Positions 15,451 through 23,043 of a DNA stretch of 38,757 bases are shown here, piece after piece. The translations under genes were made by a program, and so were the position numbers. The stretch comes from Villigracilis sp900696595 (GTDB lineage: Bacteria > Chloroflexota > Anaerolineae > Anaerolineales > Villigracilaceae): NCBI GenBank assembly GCA_030263615.1, contig SZPH01000035.1:1-38757 (forward strand). The letters run 5' to 3'. Position 1 is the stretch's first letter; each line of letters begins with the position of its first letter. A model generated the notes under the pieces. The model worked only from the letters and a program-made list of their open reading frames with translations. It made no database searches and was not told the DNA's origin.

Positions 15451-17697
15451 CTACGGCGACGGCGCGCCCGCCCCCTGCGCAATATCCAACGCCTTTAACT
15501 CGAAGTACGCCTTGATGACCCGCGCCACCATGGGTCCCGCCACGCTTGCGCCCTCCCCGCCGTTGTAGGCGAAGGCGATGACGACGATCTCCGGGTCGTC
15601 AAACGGGGCGTAAGCCAGCGTCCAGGAATGTGTGGGCCACGCGCCGAACTGGCAACGTTCCGCCGCGCGCGCCACGTCGTCGCAATATTCCGCCGTGCCG
15701 GTCTTCCCTGCGACCGCAATCGGAAAATCCGCGAATAGATCGTACAGGGTGCCAAATGCCGGGTCGGTCACAGCGAGTCGCGTGCCCCCGCGCACAGCCT
15801 GGATCGTCTCGGGGCGAACGATCTTAAAGTTATCGGTCGGCGTGCAGTACGGTCCTTCGCAGGAATATTCCTGAATAAGCGGTTCCACGGTAATATCCCA
15901 TTTTGCTGTAGGCGTAAATGGGGAGATCTGATAACTGCCGGGCGTCTCGAATTCCGTAACCGCAAAGTCCGCGGGGTTGAACCACATCGACGCCACATTA
16001 CCGTCGCCGTCGGTCACCTGCCGGACGATGGTCGGCTGCATGAGCCGGCCGCTGTTGGCGATCGTCGCCCCAGACATCAGCACCTGCAAGGGCGTCGCCA
16101 GCACATATCCCTGTCCGACGCCCGCGATATATGTATCGCCGGTGGACCAGTTCTCGCCGGTGTTGATGCGCTTCCATTGCGGGTCGGGAATCAAGCCGTC
16201 CTGTTCGCCGGGCAATTGAATCCCGGATGCAGCGTCATACCCGATGGCGCGCGCATATTGTTGCAGGCGTTCGATGCCCAGCCCCTGCGGAATCTCGTTC
16301 TCGAAACCGCCGCTCAACTTATAGAAACAGACGTTGCTCGAAAAGGCAATGCACTGTTGGAAGGTCACCGCGCCAAAGCCCTCCGGGCGCTTGTCGAAGA
16401 TATGGTCAACGAAAGGGCGCGTATTGCGGTCTGTGCAGGGGTCGGTGGGGTTAAAGCGCTCGCACAACAGCAATTGACCAGGCGCCTGCACGATGTCATC
16501 CAAGTCCACCACGCCTTCGTTGAATGCGCCGGTCGCCGTCGAAAGTTTGAACGTGGAACCGGGCGGATATTCCGCAGAGATGGCGTTATTCAATAATGGC
16601 TTGCGCGGGTCCTGACTTAATTGCTCATAATAATACGCCGGGATGAAGCGGCTCAGGCGGTTGTTCTCATAAGTCGGGTACGAGACCATCGCAAGGATCT
16701 CGCCTGTCTTCGGGTTCATGGCGATGATCACGCCGCTCGAGATGCGAATCTTCCCAAAATACGTGTTCCAGAATTCGATCTCCTCCAGCAGGGTCGCCTC
16801 GGCGGCGGCTTGCAGGCGCGTATCAATCGTCAGGTAAACGTTATACCCAGGCACGGGCGCAATGGGCGGCTCGAGGTTGCGAATCTCCTGCCCGGCAACG
16901 TCCACCTGCGCCACGCGCAAGCCGTTTCTGCCCGCGAGAATGTCCTCGAGCGAAGTCTCCACGCCCGCGTATCCGATCTTGTCGCGGTTGGGGACGAAAC
17001 CCTTGTCGCGCAACTCCTCCTCCAGCGACGCGGGAATCGGTCCCAGAAAACCGATGATGTGCGAAGTCAACGAACCCGTGGGGTAATCGCGGATTGGCTC
17101 GATCTCCACGCTCACGCCGGGCCAATCCGCCTTTTTTTCCTCGACGATGCGGGCGATCTCCTCCGACACATTACATTGAATCTTCACAGAGCTGTACGGC
17201 GCAAGCGTGTCCTGCAACGCCACCAATTGACCGATGCTCGGTCCCGGCACGCAGGCGGCAAAAAGTTTTGCCTCTTCCAACGTCTCTTCCGTCATCAGTC
17301 CGCCGGGAACGCCCAGGATCAAACCCGCGCTCGGCGCGTCTTCCGAAACGAATTCGCCCACCGGCACACCCACCAACTCGGACAGTTCACGGTAGATACG
17401 CTGGATATCCGAGTCGTCTTCGGGAAGGCCGGCGGGCGTCACGACAATATTATAGGAGGCGACATTCCGCGCCAGCACATAGCCGTTGCGATCATAGATG
17501 ATCCCTCTCGCCGCAGGGATGCTGATCTCGGTTGTGTAGTTATCCACCGCGCGCGTGCGATACAGATCGGCGTTGAAGATTTGCAGGTTGATCAACCGGA
17601 TCACAAACCCGGAGAGGGTGACTCCCACGATGAAGTAAATCAACCCAAGACGCCACGCCTCGAACCGGAGCGGACGGGATTCTGCGCCCGAGCTCAT
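15451..17697 (-). CDS. mrdA: Penicillin-binding protein 2 (peptidoglycan DD-transpeptidase MrdA)
   Basis: This encodes 748 residues, somewhat long for PBP2. It is a class B PBP that cross-links peptidoglycan in the elongasome with RodA. There is one membrane anchor near residues 15-38, followed by the dimerisation/pedestal region with PAARGIIYDRNG. The transpeptidase domain has the catalytic STFK (in YPPGSTFKLS), an SSN motif in FSSNVCFYKL, and KTGTAEYC. The frame opens at 18045, but ATG 17697 overlaps the mreD stop as ATGA and gives the normal N-terminus. Several Cys (CEGPYC, CDDVARAAERC) could form extracytoplasmic disulfides. It belongs to the mre-mrd-min-rod block. Confidence 0.94.
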   Translation of the reverse strand: MSSGAESRPLRFEAWRLGLIYFIVGVTLSGFVIRLINLQIFNADLYRTRAVDNYTTEISIPAARGIIYDRNGYVLARNVASYNIVVTPAGLPEDDSDIQRIYRELSELVGVPVGEFVSEDAPSAGLILGVPGGLMTEETLEEAKLFAACVPGPSIGQLVALQDTLAPYSSVKIQCNVSEEIARIVEEKKADWPGVSVEIEPIRDYPTGSLTSHIIGFLGPIPASLEEELRDKGFVPNRDKIGYAGVETSLEDILAGRNGLRVAQVDVAGQEIRNLEPPIAPVPGYNVYLTIDTRLQAAAEATLLEEIEFWNTYFGKIRISSGVIIAMNPKTGEILAMVSYPTYENNRLSRFIPAYYYEQLSQDPRKPLLNNAISAEYPPGSTFKLSTATGAFNEGVVDLDDIVQAPGQLLLCERFNPTDPCTDRNTRPFVDHIFDKRPEGFGAVTFQQCIAFSSNVCFYKLSGGFENEIPQGLGIERLQQYARAIGYDAASGIQLPGEQDGLIPDPQWKRINTGENWSTGDTYIAGVGQGYVLATPLQVLMSGATIANSGRLMQPTIVRQVTDGDGNVASMWFNPADFAVTEFETPGSYQISPFTPTAKWDITVEPLIQEYSCEGPYCTPTDNFKIVRPETIQAVRGGTRLAVTDPAFGTLYDLFADFPIAVAGKTGTAEYCDDVARAAERCQFGAWPTHSWTLAYAPFDDPEIVVIAFAYNGGEGASVAGPMVARVIKAYFELKALDIAQGAGAPSP

Positions 17698-18194
17698 ACC
17701 TGCGCCTCCGCCGGATATACCCAACGCGACGTCTCGCGCATGAAAGCGTGGACGGGAATCGAGAGGAGCATGTTTAGTAACAGGCTTGGCAGGGTGACAA
17801 ACCCCATTACATCGCCGAAATCCAAGGGCGCGCCGAGAGACCTCAGGGCGACAAAGGACAAAAGGTGAAAGGACAAGGTGCCGAGAAATACGACGCTGAA
17901 CATGGCAAGCAAGGGAGCCTGCCAAACCCTGCGTTGAAGCAAACGAGCAAGGAACAGGACTCCGAAATACCCGATAATCATAACAGGAAAGGGCAGGCGC
18001 GAAACAATGCCTGCGAACAGGCTGGCGACCGCGCCCCAATGCCATGCCGTATCCACGCGTTCCTGAAGCGCCCAGGCGGCAAGCAGGACGAGCGGCAGGT
18101 CGGCGTGACCCGAAAGCAATCGCACCTCGCTGACAACCGAAGATTGCAGGATCACAGCCAAAGCCAGCAACGGAAAGGCGATCAAATTGCGCAT
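17694..18194 (-). CDS. mreD: Rod shape-determining protein MreD
   Basis: This encodes 166 residues with about five membrane helices. MreD is an inner-membrane partner of MreC in the elongasome. The start at ATG 18194 (MRNLIAFPLLALAV) was chosen over the upstream opening at 18275 because it gives the standard hydrophobic N-terminus and does not overlap mreC. It begins seven bases after mreC and ends in a four-base overlap with mrdA. The identification rests on position plus the polytopic pattern, as MreD is poorly conserved in sequence. Confidence 0.88.
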   Translation of the reverse strand: MRNLIAFPLLALAVILQSSVVSEVRLLSGHADLPLVLLAAWALQERVDTAWHWGAVASLFAGIVSRLPFPVMIIGYFGVLFLARLLQRRVWQAPLLAMFSVVFLGTLSFHLLSFVALRSLGAPLDFGDVMGFVTLPSLLLNMLLSIPVHAFMRETSRWVYPAEAQV

Positions 18195-18201
18195 GGACGG
18201 G

Positions 18202-19044
18202 CTACGGGATGGGAGTCGTCGCCGGCTCGAGCGGGGCGATATCCACCGGGCGAAAGTTGGTGATGACCAGCACAATCTCGAGGCGGGAAAAATCCACAGC
18301 GGGTTGAATCGTCGCCTGTTGAAACAACTCGAATTCCAGGGAACGAACCGTCACCACCTGTCCAATGATAAGGTCGGCGGGGTAGCCTCCGCCCAACCCG
18401 GAGGTAAGGATTAAATCCCCCGTCTCCACCGCGACGTTTTGGGAGATAAGGTCGAGGGAAACGTCTCCCGTGACCGAGCCGTAAAGAACGGCGTTGGTGT
18501 CGGCGTTCTGCAAATATACATTGACCGAGGATGCGGGGTCGGTGATGAGTTGCACGCGCGCGGCGTCGGCGATGACCGCATCCACACGCCCGACCAAACC
18601 CTGGTTTGTGACGACCGGCATCCCGCGCCGAATGTCGTCGTTGGAGCCGCGGTTGATGATGATGTAATGCAGGAACGGGCTCGGATCGCGTCCGATGACG
18701 GAGGCGGCTTTATAAGCGCTTTCGGGGTTCGAGCGCGAAAAATCCACAAGCGCGGCGAGGATATCGGTTTCGTCCACGCGCTGCTGGAGTTCGATCAACT
18801 GCGCCTGCAATTGCGAGACCTGCGCTTCGAGTTCGGCGTTGCGCTGGCGCAGGGTCACGATGTCGCGCGGCGCGGTTACGAAATCCCGAAAACCGGCGAA
18901 GCGGGATGCAATCCATGTCTGGATGTCAATCAATGCCGAGGTGAACCCGCGCGAGGCGGAACCCAGCGCGCCGCTGAAGGCAAGCACAAGGATGCCGCCC
19001 ACCACGAGGAAGATAATGGTTGTCTGCAAGGAACGGGAATTCAT
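18202..19044 (-). CDS. mreC: Rod shape-determining protein MreC
   Basis: This encodes 280 residues: one N-terminal membrane anchor (about 9-28), a coiled coil (about 65-95, LRQRNAELEAQVSQLQAQL), then the double beta-barrel periplasmic domain. Family stretches include VIGRDPSPFLHYIIINRGS, GMPVVTNQGLVGRVD, VQLITDPASSVNVY and LILTSGLGGGYPADLIIG. The protein scaffolds PBP2 and MreD. A Pro/Thr-rich tail ends the protein. It is separated from mreB by 400 bp of repeat-rich DNA, so it may use its own promoter or rely on read-through. Confidence 0.93.
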   Translation of the reverse strand: MNSRSLQTTIIFLVVGGILVLAFSGALGSASRGFTSALIDIQTWIASRFAGFRDFVTAPRDIVTLRQRNAELEAQVSQLQAQLIELQQRVDETDILAALVDFSRSNPESAYKAASVIGRDPSPFLHYIIINRGSNDDIRRGMPVVTNQGLVGRVDAVIADAARVQLITDPASSVNVYLQNADTNAVLYGSVTGDVSLDLISQNVAVETGDLILTSGLGGGYPADLIIGQVVTVRSLEFELFQQATIQPAVDFSRLEIVLVITNFRPVDIAPLEPATTPIP

Positions 19045-19180
19045 TTTTTATCTTTCATCGAGCCGCAAAGACCCCAAAGACTCTACCATGATTTCAAGCC
19101 CCCGACAAAAGGAATGCGCGCGCAAATTGTCAACGCTCCCATGCGGCGCCTGGCCGAGCGGGAAAATCTGAACGCGAATT

Positions 19181-19371
19181 TATGTAATACGCCTTACGCA
19201 AAGCGGCATTTGGTTAGGAAATACGCTTGCAGATGAGTCGGCGACCGTCCACGAATGTTCACGAATAAACGAATAGGCGCGCCAGCATTCGCGAATTCGC
19301 GACTTTATTCGCGGACGGTTCGTGAGGATGGCAAAAGCGCGTAACATGAGTTATGTAATACACCTTACGCA
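19181..19371. repeat. Repeat-rich spacer between mreB and mreC
   Basis: The 19045-19443 gap has no credible gene. Two direct 20-bp repeats, TATGTAATACGCCTTACGCA (19181-19200) and a copy with one change (19352-19371), flank about 150 bp. Inside, 19192-19282 is a 91-bp sequence repeated with few changes at 38667-38757. The inner part has inverted pairs such as CCGTCCACGAA and TTCGCGGACGG, plus CGAATAAA/TTTATTCG. It looks like a non-coding mobile or decayed element. Confidence 0.75.
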
Positions 19372-19443
19372 GCGCGTCGCGCCGCGCGGGTGAACTTATT
19401 CATAAAAGCAGGCAAATCCACCCTTTGAATGGGAAGCGCGCTG

Positions 19444-20511
19444 TCACACATGGCGCGTGCTGCCGCGTTCAAGACCGATCAAATAGCGCGTGAGGTTTTC
19501 CAGGTCTTCATAGATAAGTGCCGCGCCGCGCGCCACGCAGGTCAGCGGGTCTTCCGCCACCCAAACGCGCAGTTTCAATTCGTCGGTAAGCCGCTCGGCG
19601 AGTCCCTGCAGGAGCGAGCCGCCCCCGGCGAGACAGATGCCGATGTCCATCAGATCTGAAACGATCTCCGGGGGAATCTCATCCAGCGCGTCGCGCACGG
19701 TGTCAATGATGACCTGCACCGCGCCGGAAAGCGCCTCGCGTATCTCCACCGATGAGATTTCGATGGTCTCAGGCAAGCCCGTTACAAGGTTTCTCCCGCG
19801 TACTTCCATGGTCTTTTCCGGCTGGAGCGGGTAAGCCGAACCGATCTGCCATTTGACCTGTTCCGCGATGCCCGCGCCGACGAGAAGGTTGTATTTGTTA
19901 CGAAGGTATTGCAGGATGTCCTGATCCATCTCATCCCCCGCCACGCGCAGGGAACGCGAGGCTACCACGCCGCCCGTGGACATGACCGCCACTTCGGTCG
20001 TGCCGCCGCCGATATCCACGACCATCGAGCCGCGCACTTCGCCGATGGGAAGCCCGGCTCCGATCGCCGCCGCAATCGGCTCCTCGATCAACATGGCTTG
20101 TCTTGCGCCCGAAGCCATGACCGCGTCGTACACTGCGCGTTTTTCCACTTCCGTCACGCCGGTCGGCAAGCCGATGATCACACGCGGACGCGGAAGCGGC
20201 ACCACGCTCTGTTCGTGAACCTTGCCGATGAAATATTCCAGCATGACGCGCGTGACGTCGAATTCGGCGATGACTCCGTCGCGGATGGGACGCACCACCA
20301 TCACATTGGCGGGCGTGCGCCCGACCATTTCCTTGGCTTCCAGCCCAATGGCGAGCGGCTGGCGCAGTTTCTTGTCCACAGTCACCCAGGACGGTTCGTT
20401 GATGACGATTCCCTTCCCGCGCACATGAACCAGCGTATTTGCCGTGCCAAGATCAATGGCAATATCAAGAGAAAAGATGCCCAACAGCCAGTTGATTGGG
20501 TTGAATGCCAA
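19444..20511 (-). CDS. mreB: Rod shape-determining actin homolog MreB
   Basis: This encodes 355 residues. MreB is the actin-like ATPase that guides elongasome complexes along the inner membrane. The N-terminus has an amphipathic membrane-binding helix (NWLLGIFS), then phosphate-1 loop DIAIDLGTANTLVHV, RPIRDGVIAEF, PTGVTEVEKRAVYDA, EEPIAAAIGAGL, phosphate-2 VVDIGGGTTEVAV, and the adenosine motif GICLAGGGSLL. The start codon is TTG at 20511, supported by AGGAG (20522-20518) at normal spacing. It leads the block transcribed toward mreC. Confidence 0.96.
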   Translation of the reverse strand: MAFNPINWLLGIFSLDIAIDLGTANTLVHVRGKGIVINEPSWVTVDKKLRQPLAIGLEAKEMVGRTPANVMVVRPIRDGVIAEFDVTRVMLEYFIGKVHEQSVVPLPRPRVIIGLPTGVTEVEKRAVYDAVMASGARQAMLIEEPIAAAIGAGLPIGEVRGSMVVDIGGGTTEVAVMSTGGVVASRSLRVAGDEMDQDILQYLRNKYNLLVGAGIAEQVKWQIGSAYPLQPEKTMEVRGRNLVTGLPETIEISSVEIREALSGAVQVIIDTVRDALDEIPPEIVSDLMDIGICLAGGGSLLQGLAERLTDELKLRVWVAEDPLTCVARGAALIYEDLENLTRYLIGLERGSTRHV

Positions 20512-20553
20512 AATCGGCTCCTATGCTACGGGGATGTTTTTTACCGCGGGGCG

Positions 20554-20562
20554 ATTATACCA
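20554..20562 (-). promoter_or_regulatory. Extended -10 promoter of mreB
   Basis: On the minus strand, TGGTATAAT (20562-20554) is a perfect extended -10. No clear -35 is seen, as is common for extended -10 promoters. Transcription would start near 20547, giving a leader of about 35 bases that carries the AGGAG ribosome site. The element lies at the stop codon of the upstream peptidase gene. Confidence 0.6.
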
Positions 20563-20563
20563 T

Positions 20564-21598
20564 TTACAACCGCTCCAACTCCTGCCCAGCCTTCGTATCT
20601 TTGACCCGCCATCCCAATGCCGCAATCTCATCCCGCAGGCGGTCCGAGGCGGCGAAGTCGCTGTTTGCCCTTGCCTGCCGGCGTTCTTCGAGCAGGGCAA
20701 GCGTTTTTTCAGAAGGACCTTCCTCCACCGAACCCTGCGCTTCGAGAGTCATCCTCCAGGCGCTTTCAGGGATGCCGGAATGGTTCGGATCGGGGAGTCG
20801 AATACCGCCGAGTTCGCCCAGGCTGAACTTCGAACCGGATGGGCATATTTCCGGGTCGTGTTCGCGCTCAATGGAAACGGAACCGCTCCCAACGACTTCA
20901 CACGCGCCGGTCTTAAAATCCATGATGACTCCGGTATGTTCGTCCAGCCCAATGACCGCGCTTTCCTGCGGGAGCATGGCGCGCCACTGCTCAAAGCGCT
21001 CCACGCCGATGAAGCAACGGCTGGTGTCCAGGTCCGCGCCGCCATCGGTGTTGTTCCAATGGGGGATGAAGGAGACGCGCATCCCGAAATCGGAGAGGAG
21101 ACTCAGCCCGTCTTTGACATGCACATCCTCCCCCGCTTTGTAAATTTCATAAACAGGCAAAACCCACTCCCCCACAGAAATCGTCGCGGCGGAAGAAAAG
21201 ACCAGGGTCGCTCCCTGTCGGTGCCGCGCGCGGATGATGTCCCAGGCGAGCGTATCCTTCAACTGCCGCACAAGGTAGGTGGGACTGCCCGGGCCCATGA
21301 AGATCAGATTGGCTTGCAACAATGGCTTGAGTATTTCCGCGTTGTCGGGGCTGAACTCCGTCCCTTTTTTTCTGGCGGGAATCAGGTCAATAACCGGTTT
21401 GTAATTTCCCAGCCGCGTTTTCAAAAATTCGCCGACGCGACCCGCGACGAGAGAAGCGTTAAGCTCAAAGCCGGCAGGGGTCTCGAGGATGGCGATCCGC
21501 AACGGGCGGGGAAGGAGGCGGGCAAGCGTCTCGAAGATTCGCCCTCCCGCATGGGAAGTTTCGCCGGAGCCGAGGAGGGCAATTCGTCCGAGAGTCAT
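20564..21598 (-). CDS. S51/cyanophycinase-like amidotransferase-fold protein fused to a CysRS-type C-terminal segment
   Basis: This encodes 344 residues. Residues about 1-230 have the class I glutamine amidotransferase-like fold of the S51 peptidase group: IALLGSGETSHAGGRIFETL, then the elbow FMGPGSPTYLVRQL, FSSAATISVGEWVLPVYEIY, HWNNTDGG and IGLDEHTGVIMDF. The family includes peptidase E and cyanophycinase. The last 45 residues (LLEERRQARANSDFAASDRL, then RDEIAALGWRVKDTKAGQEL) match the C-terminal end of cysteinyl-tRNA synthetase (AR..KDFA.SD.IRDEL...G..V.DT..G). The fusion may give tRNA or nucleic-acid contact, but that is inference. No tRNA-synthetase catalytic part is present. It lies downstream of the peroxiredoxin gene, across a repeat array. 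The substrate is unknown. Confidence 0.78.
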   Translation of the reverse strand: MTLGRIALLGSGETSHAGGRIFETLARLLPRPLRIAILETPAGFELNASLVAGRVGEFLKTRLGNYKPVIDLIPARKKGTEFSPDNAEILKPLLQANLIFMGPGSPTYLVRQLKDTLAWDIIRARHRQGATLVFSSAATISVGEWVLPVYEIYKAGEDVHVKDGLSLLSDFGMRVSFIPHWNNTDGGADLDTSRCFIGVERFEQWRAMLPQESAVIGLDEHTGVIMDFKTGACEVVGSGSVSIEREHDPEICPSGSKFSLGELGGIRLPDPNHSGIPESAWRMTLEAQGSVEEGPSEKTLALLEERRQARANSDFAASDRLRDEIAALGWRVKDTKAGQELERL

Positions 21599-21624
21599 TT
21601 TTTGTACCAGTAAAGTCGGGGGTC

Positions 21625-21724
21625 GGGTTTCAGGTTTCAGGTTTCAGGTTTCAGGTTTCGGGTTTCAGGTTTCAGGTTTCGGGTTTCAGGTTTCAGGTTT
21701 CAGGTGTCGGGTTTCAGGTTTCAG
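21625..21724. repeat. Heptanucleotide tandem array (AGGTTTC units)
   Basis: About fourteen copies of a seven-base unit, AGGTTTC/GGGTTTC, lie between the S51-like gene and the peroxiredoxin-like gene. The stop codon of the latter (TGA at 21714-21716) lies inside the array. Confidence 0.92.
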
Positions 21725-22193
21725 GGGTCAGTTGGTCTATTACCTGAAGGAAGGTTTCGTTATCCGGGATGTCGGTCATGTCCGAGGCGTAGTGGATGTA
21801 GCGAATCTGCCCGTGCAAATCCACGACGGCGTTGAGAGGCATGCGTCCCAGTTTGAAGAGGTTGACCTCCTGACGATACAGCCGGGCAACCGAATGAGCG
21901 GGGTCGGGCAGTCCGATATAAGGCAGGTTTTCGTTTCGCCAGTAGCGTCGAAAAGAGTCGGCGGAGTCGGGGCCGACGGCCAGAATTTCCGCGCCGCGCT
22001 TTGTAAATTCGGAATGGCTGTTCTTCATGCGCGCCAACTGCGCGCGGCAGTGCGGTCACATAAAGCCGCGCAAAAAAGCCAGCACAACCGGAGCGCTTCC
22101 GCGAAAGCCGGAAAGTCTTACCGGGTTGCCATTGAAATCGTTCAATTCAAAATCGGGCGCAAGTTCGCCGGGAGCAATAAGTTTGCCTTTCAT
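21714..22193 (-). CDS. Peroxiredoxin-like protein, probable selenoprotein with UxxC motif (TGA at 22056-22058)
   Basis: Read through a single in-frame TGA, this is a 159-residue AhpC/TSA-fold protein. Before the TGA the frame gives MKGKLIAPGELAPDFELNDF and VVLAFLRGFM; after it, PHCRAQLARMKNSHSEF, ILAVGPDSADSFRRYW and KLGRMPLNAVVDLHGQIRYI. The stop falls at codon 46, exactly where this family has the catalytic Cys of a CPHC motif, giving U-P-H-C if decoded as selenocysteine. A GC stem with a five-base loop sits 10 bases after the TGA (separate entry). The ATG at 22193 overlaps the UDG stop as ATGA, so it is translationally coupled. Without recoding, only the last 107 residues would be made from an internal ATG. 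A point nonsense mutation is the alternative. No sel genes are in the window. Confidence 0.72.
22029..22045 (-). promoter_or_regulatory. Candidate bacterial SECIS hairpin
   Basis: Directly downstream of the in-frame TGA, GCGCGC (22045-22040) pairs perfectly with GCGCGC (22034-22029) around the loop AGUUG. The apical loop starts 16 bases after the TGA, within the range I recall for bacterial SECIS elements. The loop has a G at its second position, as expected for SelB contact. The lower stem is less clear. A GC-rich coding sequence could form such a stem by chance. Confidence 0.5.
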
Positions 22194-22921
22194 TTCAACA
22201 AGCGTTTCGTCCTCTTCCAAATCATATCGAACATTTTCGCGGTCAATTTCCCGGTCGAAGTATTCTGCTGGCTGGGGTGGTAGGAGCAGAGTAAGGTGGC
22301 GGGTTGCAGGTTTAAGGTTGCAGGTTGCAGGTTTAAGGTTGCAGGTTGCAGGGTGAAGGGTGCAGGGTGAAGGGTGAAGGTTGCGCCGTGCGAAAATTTA
22401 TAATCCGCCAGGCGCAAGCCGTAGATTTTCAGAATCCGCTCAAAGGCGATGCGCCCCAGGCACACAATCACGCGCGGCTGGATGATCCTCAACTCGCGCT
22501 CCAAAAACGGCTGGCAGTTGCTCAACTCTTCGATGGATGGTTTGTTATCCGGGGGAGCGCAGCGGGCGGATGCGGTGATATACATATCCTTGAGGACAAG
22601 CCCGTCGCCTCGGGACTCCGCCCTGGCTTGGTTCGCAAACCCGGCCTTGTGCAACGCCGGAAAAAGAAAATCGCCCGAAGCGTCTCCCGTGAATTGTCTG
22701 CCTGTGCGGTTTGAGCCGTGCGCCCCGGGAGCGAGTCCCACGACGAGGACGCGCGCTTTCGGATCGCCGAATCCCGGCACGGGTTTGCCCCAATATTCCT
22801 CATGGATATACGCCTTGCGTTTCACCCGCGCCGCCTCCTCGCGCCATGCGACGAGACGCGGGCAGAGGCGGCAGGAGATGATTTCCTTATTTAGAGATTT
22901 CAGTTGAGAGGAAGGGGGCAT
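22190..22921 (-). CDS. Family 5 uracil-DNA glycosylase (UdgB-like) with in-frame heptamer-repeat expansion
   Basis: This encodes 243 residues from ATG 22921 (MPPSSQLKSLNKEIISC). It removes uracil or deaminated bases from DNA. Four Cys for a [4Fe-4S] cluster are seen: CRLC near the start, C in SARCAPPDNKP and C in LSNCQPFL. Motif 1 is VVGLAPGAHGSNRTGRQFTG, the family 5 form. The second active-site motif is CSYHPSQQNT near the end. Between FSHGA and this motif lies an inserted stretch in which TLQPATL/NLQPATL repeats every seven residues, encoded by a tandem heptanucleotide array (22295-22384). An alternative start at 23002 would add repeat-coded residues. It is translationally coupled to the peroxiredoxin-like gene. 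Confidence 0.88.
   Translation of the reverse strand: MPPSSQLKSLNKEIISCRLCPRLVAWREEAARVKRKAYIHEEYWGKPVPGFGDPKARVLVVGLAPGAHGSNRTGRQFTGDASGDFLFPALHKAGFANQARAESRGDGLVLKDMYITASARCAPPDNKPSIEELSNCQPFLERELRIIQPRVIVCLGRIAFERILKIYGLRLADYKFSHGATFTLHPAPFTLQPATLNLQPATLNLQPATLLCSYHPSQQNTSTGKLTAKMFDMIWKRTKRLLK
22295..22384. repeat. Heptanucleotide array inside the uracil-DNA glycosylase gene
   Basis: Units of GGTTGCA, GGTTTAA, GGGTGAA and GGGTGCA type run in tandem. Because three heptamers make 21 bases, the array encodes a seven-residue repeat and keeps the frame. It lies just before the HPSQ active-site motif. Confidence 0.9.
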
Positions 22922-22925
22922 ATTA

Positions 22926-22996
22926 CAGGTTGAAGGTTGGAGGTTGAAGGTTGAAGGTTGAAGGTTGGAGGTTGAAGGTTGGAGGTTGAAGGTTAA
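22926..22996. repeat. Heptanucleotide tandem array (GGTTGAA/GGTTGGA units)
   Basis: About ten tandem copies of a seven-base unit lie between queA and the preferred start of the glycosylase. A second small set in the other polarity, ACCTGAC units, follows at about 23012-23045 up to the queA stop codon. Confidence 0.9.
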
Positions 22997-23043
22997 GACC
23001 ATTTTACCTGGCGCCTGACACCTGACACCCGAAACCTGACACC

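Noticed and set aside
16621..17868. 415-codon plus-strand frame opposite mrdA
   Set aside because: It is a high-GC shadow of the mrdA coding strand with low-complexity Arg/His/Asp content.
17698..18045. 116-residue N-terminal extension of PBP2
   Set aside because: It overlaps mreD entirely; the ATG overlapping the mreD stop gives the normal PBP2 N-terminus with a membrane anchor.
19150..19200. tRNA-like stretch with GGCCGAGCGGG
   Set aside because: It recalls the D-arm of a Ser or Leu tRNA, but no acceptor stem, anticodon arm or GGTTCGA T-arm can be drawn around it.
21714..22037. Peroxiredoxin gene as a simple 107-residue ORF starting at 22037
   Set aside because: That start would delete the first half of the thioredoxin fold including the catalytic position; the frame continues upstream past one TGA to an ATG coupled to the preceding gene.
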